This document shows positions 56,569 through 64,000 of a stretch of 64,000 nt of DNA, piece after piece. Every line of letters begins with the position of its first letter. The first letter of the stretch is position 1. Made by a program: the position numbers and the translations under genes. The stretch is taken from NCBI GenBank assembly GCA_030762175.1, contig CM060833.1:6699001-6763000 (forward strand). Direction: 5' to 3'. Below the pieces are notes generated by a model. The model did not search any database. It saw nothing but the letters and a program-made list of their open reading frames with translations, and was not told the origin of the DNA. Source of the stretch: Metallyticus violacea (lineage: Eukaryota; Arthropoda; Insecta; Mantodea; Metallyticidae).

Positions 56569-56860
56569 TTTTTAAATAGTGTTTAGCGCCCTTTTTTACT
56601 ACTGAGGCACCACAGACGGTGGACACTGATAATATGTGAGAGGCTTTTGTAAATTGAGAAAGATTTTTTTTTAAGGAAGGAAATGTTCCTGGCTTAAGTT
56701 CAGGGTACCTCTCCGGCATTTGCCATTTATGAGGACTGAAGAAAGTCTGGAAAAAAAAAAAAAAACTCAATCAGGGAGAACAGTCCTGGTGGAATTCGAG
56801 CCCCAGACCTCCCGCTCACGAGCCCGCGCCTTAACGACCTCGGGCTGCCACTCGTGGTGA
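56569..56860 (-). mobile_element. SINE-A, full length
   Basis: Minus strand: CCACGAGTGGCAGCC and GAGGTCGTTAAGGCGCGGG head, GGGGCTCGAATTCC B box, CTCATAAATGGCAAATGCCG, and 3' GTGCCTCAGTAGTAAAAAAG and GGCGCTAAACACTATTTAAA. Confidence 0.92.
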
Positions 56861-57119
56861 TCTGTTTACTTTGGGCAATACGCGTTTAAATCTGGAATTT
56901 GTACGAGAAATTATTCCTGTAAAGTTATAATTATTCTTGAACAGCCATTGTACATTACACCATTTAAAGGGTTTGTACAGACAAGCGATTTGACATAAGT
57001 ACCTGTGGTCTTAAGAAAATTAACCAGTTGTGACAATAAGGAACTTGAAATTAGATGCTGATATCAATGTTAAAGTCAAAGGGGATAATTTTGCATTAGT
57101 ATGTTAATCTTCGCGATTA

Positions 57120-57408
57120 ACCGCCACGGGTGGCTGAGGTCGTTAAACCGCGGACTGGCGAGCGGGAGGTCTGGGGTTCGGTTTTCACCAGAACCGTCAT
57201 GCCTGACTGTTTTTTTTTTTTTCGGGTTTTCCTCAATCCTCATAAATGGCAAATGCCGGGGAGGTACCCTAAACTTAGGCCTGGAACGTTTCCTTCCTTA
57301 AAAAATCCTTTCCCAATATATAATTTCATCTCATTTATCATCAGTGTTCATCACCTGTGGTGCCTCAGTAGTAAAAACGGACGTTAAACACTAGTAAAAA
57401 AATTTTTT
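57120..57408 (+). mobile_element. SINE-A with perfect 10-bp target duplication
   Basis: Full-length copy: CCGCCACGGGTGGCTGAGGT head, GGGGTTCGGTTTTCACC (B box with changes), CTCATAAATGGCAAATGCCG and CACCTGTGGTGCCTCAGTAG. TTCGCGATTA occurs at 57110-57119 and 57409-57418. Confidence 0.95.
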
Positions 57409-57597
57409 TTCGCGATTAGGGAATTTAATTTTTAACAGCTCATCATCGTTTTCAAGAGGTTAGTAGTAAAAAACCTGTAAACAGTTGGACTAATTATATA
57501 ACAGCATGGCACTGAAATATGGCTAACTGTTCTTTCGTGATGTATATAAGAAAAATGAAGTTCAAAACGGCAGCCGAATTTCTATTATAGAATTTTA

Positions 57598-58560
57598 CTA
57601 GGGTGAACTGATAGTCTGGTAAAAAACAGAAATTTACCTCTTAACCTAATCTCCTTTTAGCTGAATACATTTGGTCCCGCGAGATTTAATTTTTTTTTAA
57701 TTTCGACGAAAATTTCTTCCTCGCCAAACCAATTTTTGAGGTTAGAACAAAGGAAAAAGGTCGCATGGGATCAAATCTGGGGAATATGGGAGATGGGGAA
57801 CTGTTTCGAATCCCAGCTCGTACACTTTTGCTATCGCAACGGTCGATCAGTGAGCAGGCGCATTATCCTGTTGGAAGAGCACTTTTTTGCATGCCATTCT
57901 TGGTCGTTTCTGCTTTAACTACCAATGCAAACGCTGCAATAATCTTGCACACAAAAGGGTGTTAACTTTTTTCAGTACACTTTCACTTTTACCACTGCCG
58001 TTTTGTCTCCAGGGTGTAGTGGTGGTTCCAAATTTCGTCTACAGTAACAAAACGACGCCAGAAGGCATTCCGATTACGCTACAACTTTTGCAAACACGAT
58101 TTTGAAATGTCCTTCCTCGAGCGTTTTTGGTCTGGGGCCAACAAACGCGGCATCCATCGCGCACTCATCTTCTTCATTTGCAGAACTTCATGTACCTGTT
58201 CATTTGAGATGCCTACTATCTCAGCAATCTCACGAATCTTAATGCGAGGGTCTTCTATCTTGGACACCATGAATTTTATCGACCATTTCTTCAGAAGTAA
58301 CCTCAATCGGGCGTCCGGAATGTGGAGCATTTGCAGTGCTGATGCAGAGTCTCCATGCACTCCCTTCAGCTCAGTTTGTATCTGGGCCGCTGTCAACTTT
58401 TTTAAATAAAAATGTTTTATCACTACACAATACTCGTCTTTGTCAATTTCTACGAAACTGTTACACCGATCACTTGAGAAAGCTGTCAATAAGAACTGAG
58501 CATTGCATTCTTTTGAATATTTGATCAAAACTGTTACAAGACTCACGCATAGCAAACGTC
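57598..58560 (-). mobile_element. Mariner-like element, N- and C-terminal parts
   Basis: Minus strand N-terminal frame (58079-58555): MxKDEYCVVIKHFYLKKLTA-type text, SKIEDPRIKIREIAEIVGIS, NEQVHEVLQMKKMSARWMPR and LLAPDQKRSRKD. The C-terminal part at 57730-57900 reads LFQQDNAPAH (second Asp), ELGFETVPHLPYSPDLIPCD (third Asp) with a stop after DNAPAH; the spacing is the 34 residues of DD34D. The centre with the first Asp is largely deleted. Left end near 57598 is TAGGGTGAACTGATAGTCTG. Confidence 0.85.
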
Positions 58561-58673
58561 ACGCCGCTTAACCAAATTTCTCACCATTTGGTTGAAATTT
58601 ATCAGACTTTAATGATATGTTTTCATGATAAACATGCATGACAAGTGTTAACAACTTATTTTTCTCATTACAG

Positions 58674-58753
58674 GTTAGTGACATTTTGTATGCTGATCTC
58701 AAGCAGGTTTACCAACAGAAGAAATCATCCATCCTAATGCTGAAATGGGAAAG
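58674..58753 (+). CDS. Possible internal exon of a host gene (80 bp)
   Basis: TTATTTTTCTCATTACAG is a good acceptor tract, and GGGAAAG followed by GTAGGG is a good donor. Between them only the first frame is open, reading VSDILYADLKQVYQQKKSSI then LMLKWER. Length 80 bp is not a multiple of three, so it would change phase at the next junction. I cannot name the protein and found no partner exon in the window, so it may be a lone exon in long introns or chance. Confidence 0.3.
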
Positions 58754-59010
58754 GTAGGGAAATCTTTTATTAATAAAGTTTGTTTCTGTAACTACATGGT
58801 TACCGGAAGAGATCTTTCGCTTTCAGACCGGACATTTCAAAGTATCATGTAATGAATTTTTGGTGTTAATTTGAGGACCTGCCAACTTGATGGTAGACTG
58901 TGATTCTTTATAGAGTGATGATGTAATGCCAGGGAAATGCTGTGGGTGCACTAGAGTCTCACACTTTCACGAGTTACCTTAGCTGTATGTGGTTTAGCAT
59001 TATCATGCAA

Positions 59011-59202
59011 GCCGCCACGGGTGACCGACGTCGTTAAGTCCCGTATTCTTGATCGGAAGATCTGGGATTCGAATCCCGCCAGGATCGTCTTCGCTGACTA
59101 GGTTTTTTTCCAGGTTTTCTAAAAAAAAATCCTTTCCCAATATATAATTTCATCTTATGTATCACCAATGTTCACCGCTTGACGTTAAACACCATTAAAA
59201 AA
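59011..59202 (+). mobile_element. SINE-A, internally deleted, perfect 12-bp target duplication
   Basis: CCGCCACGGGTGACCGACGT head, GGGATTCGAATCCCGCC B box, then a deletion removes the CTCATAAATGGCAAATG body before AAATCCTTTCCCAATATATA and the tail TTAAACACCATTAAAA. ATTATCATGCAA flanks at 58999-59010 and 59203-59214. Confidence 0.95.
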
Positions 59203-59722
59203 ATTATCATGCAAATGAGTAACACTTAACGATTCATGAGTGCAGGCCCCGTAGCGCTCAGCATTTCGTGGAAAATTTCCAGCTAATTAGGCACTCAATG
59301 GCGTTGATTGGCCGGCACAGTTTATCAAACACAAAGCATAGCCGTTTAGTGCAGTAGTGCTTTCGTTTGTTTAGGATTAGATTCGTGGTCGGCCAACCAG
59401 TGGAAAACAAACGTCAGTTCTTGCCTGAGCCATAAAGAGTCTTAGTAGTCCGTGGAAATGGATCCGATAGGTTTCTATACGTACGTCGAATTTCTCTTGT
59501 CACGTTCTCACAAGTTTATCGACCTCCTTGAACTTTGTTCACTCACAGCCGCCCTCGCTTGTTTTCCGTTTCGCTGTTCCTCTGTTTAACTTCGTAGATG
59601 AAGAAAAGTGAATGTTGACCATCTTAAAAAGGAATATGTGATAGCCCCATCCCTTACAAGTAAAACGGTACAAGGTACTTTCGCATTCCAGAGTGTGAGG
59701 TGGTACAGTCAGCCAGTCACTA
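59203..59722. other. Unassigned, may include leader of the mariner at 59723
   Basis: No motif recognised; a left terminus for the following mariner was not found. Confidence 0.4.
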
Positions 59723-60620
59723 CGATGGAGTTGGAGAGAGAGTATTTTCGCGCTGTGATTCTTTATGATTTTAAGAGTGATTTAAATGAGTTGCAAAGCC
59801 TTGAGCTCTTGCAACAGGGAAGAAGTGGGCTTCCGTCTGAGGAAAACAGGGGGGGGGGAGGAAGATACACGAAAACAATCGCGTAACACTTAAGGACATC
59901 GAGGCACTCCTCCAGAATGGATCGCCAGCAGTGTCAAAAATCCTGCACAATGATCTTTGTGTCAGGAAATCTCCCCCCCCCCCTGTTGGGTGCTCCACAA
60001 TTTGACAGAAACACAAAAGCGCACCCGCGATGAAAGGTGTGAAGAAATGCTGCAGTTTCGACAGAGGGAGCTCAAGGCGTGTTTCTGATGTCATCCACCA
60101 AGGAAAGTGAAGAGGGGCCGAAAGTTTCGGGAAGAAAATTTTGGGCCATGTGGCCTTAATTCATCTGGAGGAGAAAAAGTCGGTTGCTGTATACCACAAT
60201 CTGTCTGCCAAAAGTTTTCGACAATCTCATAGAACGTCGTACAAGGAGAGGACTGAGCGGGGTCCTGCTTCAACACGATAACGCCCCCATTGAGGTTCTT
60301 GGAGACTACAGAGACCAGACTCATCCTCCCTACAGTCCTGACCTGGCTCCATGTGGTTATTTACTCTTTTCAGTGGTAAAAAAAATTGCATGCGATGAAA
60401 GCGATTTCCCAGCCCTGAAGAGGCTGTGGCTGCATATGAAAATGAACTTTGCACCCTTTCGGAAAATAAGTTGCAGGGGTGCTTTGATAAGTAGTTTTTG
60501 AGGATGAGAAAGTGTAAAGAGTGTGGTGGAGAGTATTTTGAAAAGATGCAACAGTCAGAGTGAGTCTACACACTCCCAATTTGACGTGTCTCAAATTTTT
60601 CATAATGACCCTTGTATATT
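59723..60620 (+). mobile_element. Mariner-like element
   Basis: Transposase ATG at 59723: MELEREYFRAVILYDFKSDL then NELQSLELL. After a gap, AVSKILHNDLCVR (59940), then frame 60184-60501: LYTTICLPKVFDNLIERRT, GVLLQHDNAP (second Asp), THPPYSPDLAPCGYLLFSVV (third Asp changed to Gly). Right terminus near 60600-60616, ATAATGACCCTTGTAT. C and G runs interrupt the frame (59849, 59969). The hinge and first-Asp regions are missing. Confidence 0.85.
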
Positions 60621-62718
60621 CATCTTCAAGGTGTTCATGTTTGGCCACCACCAGGGCAAATTGAACCTACCAGCTTATCGACAAAGCTCTCGGTAAACAT
60701 TTGTTTTATTTATTGGTTCTTATTGCTAAAAAAAATCGGTAAAACCTTTTTGGCCAACTCTATAGCTGAATTCAGAGAAAACTATCCTCCTCTGTGCCCT
60801 AATGGATAATTTGCAGATCGCTGATTCGAGTTTGACTGATTATTTTTATTTATTTACTGAATTTTATGATGAAGCCAATGCGCTACTCCAGAACTTCCAT
60901 CGTGTAGTGTCATTTGGAATGGAAGGTTCATTAGTCAATGGGACACCGGTGCTTTAAAAACTAAATGCCATAACTTTGAAATTTGAACACGCAGGTCATA
61001 GATTCCCCGTCTCAAGTGTCTTGTCATACTCTCTGAAACTATTGTGGGCTAGTTCATTAACCTCCTGTAATTTCTGGCCTAAACCGAAGACGAAGCTAGC
61101 GCTTGTAGGGACGTTCATGATAACCAAGTAGACAAAGAGTTTTCTGTGGCTGTCAATTGAGCTCTCTGACAAAATGCCGCCCTTGATATCGTTCCGAGTG
61201 AATTCCGCAGCTGTCACACATTTCCAGGAAGGTTTACTTCAGCGTTTCTAAACCACGTGGAGAGAATCTGGGCTGCCGATAGTATAAGAGGAAGAGAAGG
61301 AAAATCGTGTCAAAAGTCAACAGTTGAACGTCACGCGAGCGGAAATAAGGTCAACATCTGCCTCTCTGGCAGTTCGCGTGTGCAATTTGTCACAGCGCCA
61401 TCTTTTCCAAGTTAGTGCGGTGCGGGCGTGATGGGGACGACGAACAAAGGGTTCAGCTGTTGTTGGATGCGACCAACCTTGGGCCGGATAGTGGGTGCGG
61501 GTGGCGGAGGGGGGGGGGAAGCAAGTAACACTATATACCATGTTTTCCAAACCACATGATCGGCTTGGGGTATCATTATCTGGGCCTGGCTTTAATTAAT
61601 GAACTATTGTCCTGTTGGGGACATATATTCATTATATTTATAAGATAGATTAATAAACAGGCTCTGTAACGTGTAAAGACTCGTGTTTGGGATGTTCCAG
61701 GTTCAATTGGAGGGGCATTTGTGATTTTCTTCAATTTTTAACGGCAGATATCGTGTCTGCTTCTCCCTAACTAGCAATCGCGTGGTCTGTATGAGCACAG
61801 TATGTTTGCAATGCGTCCATCTCATCGGAAAGGAAAAATAATAAATAAATAAATAAATGTTTGGCATAGACTGCAAAATATCAATTGGCGGCGTCGCTGA
61901 TACCTCCATTCGACATAACTTCGTTTCTACCCACCAATTTTTCTAAGTGTGAAAGCAAAAAGTTGCTAGGAGCATTACCGTAAATGAAGAATCACAGGGC
62001 TCGCTATTTCGTGCGCTTATCTTTAAAACAGCGCAACAGTGCTTCACAATAAGCCCCTATTATGTTTCCCCCACCCTTTTCCAAGTAAATTACAAGAAGT
62101 ATTCTATGAATACCCCCTCCTAAAACAGTGGTCATAAAATGATGTTCGTTTTCATCGGCATGCTTTCATCTGTTGTCCGCTGCTTTAATTGCCGCTTGGA
62201 ATGGTACACTCGAGGACAAAGATATTACTTCGAGTTTGTCACACTGACACATGACCTAGCTTTGAAAATAAGACACTCATTCTGCCTCACGGAAACATTA
62301 GATTAGTGACGACAGGGTACTTCTTCTATTGTTTATATTATCAATGATGCAGTAGACATAGACAATATATTATTTAATATATATGTTTTGCATATAATTC
62401 CAATAATTACTTTTTCATAATAGTATTACACTATTTCATTAACCTAAAAATACTACAATAAAATCTGGAACGGGGTCCACGCAGCCACGTGGGGATAATT
62501 GGGGAGCCCCTGATGGGAATGTGCAGTTTACGATCTAAAAAACCGGCGGGGTACCACATGTTGTTCAAGTGATCACAATAATGCTCTCTATCAATGAAGT
62601 CATAAATAAACAAATTATGTACCAAAGTTGTCTCGTGTTTGATATAGTAAAACAATTAATTACTAGATATGAAAATATAGAGTGTCTATTTATATTATTT
62701 TCAAAACGGAACTTTTTT

Positions 62719-62719
<1 letters not shown>
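60621..62719. other. Unassigned, about 2.1 kb, with a CpG-rich patch
   Basis: 61320-61520 is markedly CpG-rich for this window. TRNA-like fragments near 60796 and 61640 are too weak to call. A short AAAT repeat lies at 61840-61858. No gene recognised. Confidence 0.4.

Positions 62720-62778
<59 letters not shown>
62720..62778. repeat. (TA)n microsatellite
   Basis: About 29 uninterrupted TA units. Confidence 0.98.
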
Positions 62779-62780
<2 letters not shown>

Positions 62781-62803
62781 CGGCTTTAGTGTCTCACTAT
62801 ATA

Positions 62804-64000
62804 CGAGGGTAGGTCCATAAGTTTCCGGCCTAATCATTTTCTAGCTATGATAAAGAAAAAACTGTATTTCACTTTTCAATATAGTTACCCTTTATTGCAA
62901 TACACTTCACATCTTTGAATTAACATTTCAACCCCCCCCCCTCAAATACTCAGAAGTCTTGTCTGCAAAATGGGCATAAACAATGTCCATTACTTCTTCG
63001 TCACACTTAAATTTCCTTCCTCGAAGGTACTTCTTGAGTTTTGAGAAGAGGAAATAGTCACTGGGAGCTAGATCTGGGCTGTAACGTGGATGGTCAATCT
63101 CCGTGAGGCCACATTTCTTCACAGTTTCCTTTGCAACAAGAGCTGTGTGCACAGACGCCTTGTCGTGAAGAAGGCGCAGATCATCACTCAGCTTACCTCG
63201 CTTTTCTCTTTGATGGAAGCACGTAGTCTGTGTAGTAGGCCAACCTAGTACTCCCCATTTACTGTGGTGTTCCTCTCCTTGAAGTCAATGAAGAGTATTC
63301 CTTCCCAGCCCCAAAAGATTGTGCCCATGATCTTCTTGGTTGACTGAGTGACCTTGACCTTTAGAAGCAGTGCTTCACCAGGTTTACGTCAGCCGCTTCT
63401 TTTGAACAAGGGATCATAGTAGAGGACCATAGTTTCATTTCCTGTAACAATGGTTTGCAGAACTTCTCTCTCGTTGTCACTGCAGAGCTCCAAAAATGCC
63501 TGAAATCAGATGACTCGTTGTTGCTTTTGGACTGAGGAAAGAAGTCTAGGCACTGACCTTATTCATGTTTAAATGTTCATGAATAATTCGAAGGACTGTT
63601 GTTTTAGAAAGGTGCAACCTTGTTGCTATTTCTGTAACTTTGAGCCGCCGGCCGGTCTTCCATAATTTCTCCTTCCATAAGAGCGAGCGATGTTTTCAGG
63701 AGTGAGCACCTCCAAGGGCCGACTTGCACTTCGTCTTCAATGCTTTCTCGACCCATTCGAAAAAATTTGGCCCATTCTTTTACGGTAGAATATGAGGGGG
63801 ATGCTTCCCCATATACACCGTCCAATCGCTGTTTAATTTCATTTGGAGTAAATCCTTCTTTTGTGAAGAACTTAATAACAGCTCGACACTCCATTTTGAA
63901 CATGTCACAATCTTCTACACTTAGCCATCTTTATGCAACTATATCTGAACAACTGAACACAGCGGAACGGCTGCAATTGTTTACTTAACAGATGAGGTAT
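62804..64000 (-). mobile_element. M1 mariner, runs off the window
   Basis: Left terminus CGAGGGTAGGTCCATAAGTT preceded by TA. Minus frame 62928-63152 reads MHTALVAKETVKKCGLTEID, SPDLAPSDYFLFSKLKKYLR (third Asp) and KFKCDEEVMDIVYAHF. Frame 63604-63903 reads MECRAVIKFFTKEGFTPNEI, SYSTVKEWAKFFRMGRESIE and GEIMEDR, then a frameshift. The leader reaches the window edge and the right terminus lies outside. Inactive on the visible part. Confidence 0.92.

Noticed and set aside
60796..60840. tRNA-like fragment with TGATTCGAGTTTG
   Set aside because: A and B boxes are too poor and the spacing too short to support a tRNA or SINE call. The same holds for 61640-61705.
1..64000. CRISPR arrays, bacterial operons, phage or viral genes
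   Set aside because: No regularly spaced identical repeats and no bacterial or viral protein signatures; the regular repeats seen are microsatellites and decayed satellites.

Overview
This window looks like non-genic DNA from a large arthropod genome, most likely an insect. It is visibly AT-rich and has no dense ORFs, no operons and no prokaryotic signals. It is packed with decayed Tc1/mariner transposons, tRNA-derived SINEs and simple repeats. The species cannot be named from the sequence. No host gene is confidently present. The best host-gene signal is one possible 80-bp internal exon at 58674-58753.

Most of the recognisable DNA falls into a few repeat families, named here for convenience. 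M1 is a ~1.25-kb DD34D mariner with termini starting CGAGGGTAGGTCCATAAGTT, present as seven larger pieces (17151, 21390, 29140, 49291, 53694, 55502, 62804) and two fused fragments (15001, 39741). M2 is a different Tc1/mariner lineage with termini starting CCGAGGGTGCCAAAA, at 7528, 9611, 15139, 25252 and 39792. At least eight further mariner-like lineages occur once or a few times (2003, 6281, 11308, 12330, 18530, 19331, 28300, 41767, 47890, 57598, 59723). There are also long-TIR and DUF4817-like Tc1/mariner relatives (30, 6718, 36130), a hAT remnant pair (13660, 26255) and a LINE reverse-transcriptase tail (8475). All transposase reading frames are broken or internally deleted.

Two tRNA-derived SINE families sit among and inside these elements. 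SINE-A has a head with GGGTTCGAATCC and a body containing CTCATAAATGGCAAATGCCG. SINE-B has a head with TGGTGGTGTAGTGGTAACC and a body containing TATGGCTTCCTTCGGAAG. Several copies have perfect 10-12 bp target duplications, and some lie inside mariners, which gives a relative order of insertion.

Layout: 0-9 kb, long-TIR element, mariner, SINE-B and an abutting four-element cluster; 9-20 kb, M2, hAT, M1 and other mariners; 20-29 kb, decayed tandem repeat split by an M1 copy, then M2 and the second hAT copy; 29-40 kb, an M1 foldback, a mariner carrying two SINEs, the second long-TIR copy and an M1/M2 fusion; 40-53 kb, an inverted pair of an unknown repeat (R1) carrying an internal VNTR, a SINE-split mariner, a decayed ~240-bp tandem array and more mariners; 53-64 kb, M1 copies, three SINE-A copies, two further mariners and the exon candidate.

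I found no CRISPR array, toxin, viral gene or recognisable new multi-gene system. The interest lies in element structure: foldbacks, chimeras, deletion derivatives that keep an open frame, nested insertions and unclassified repeats.
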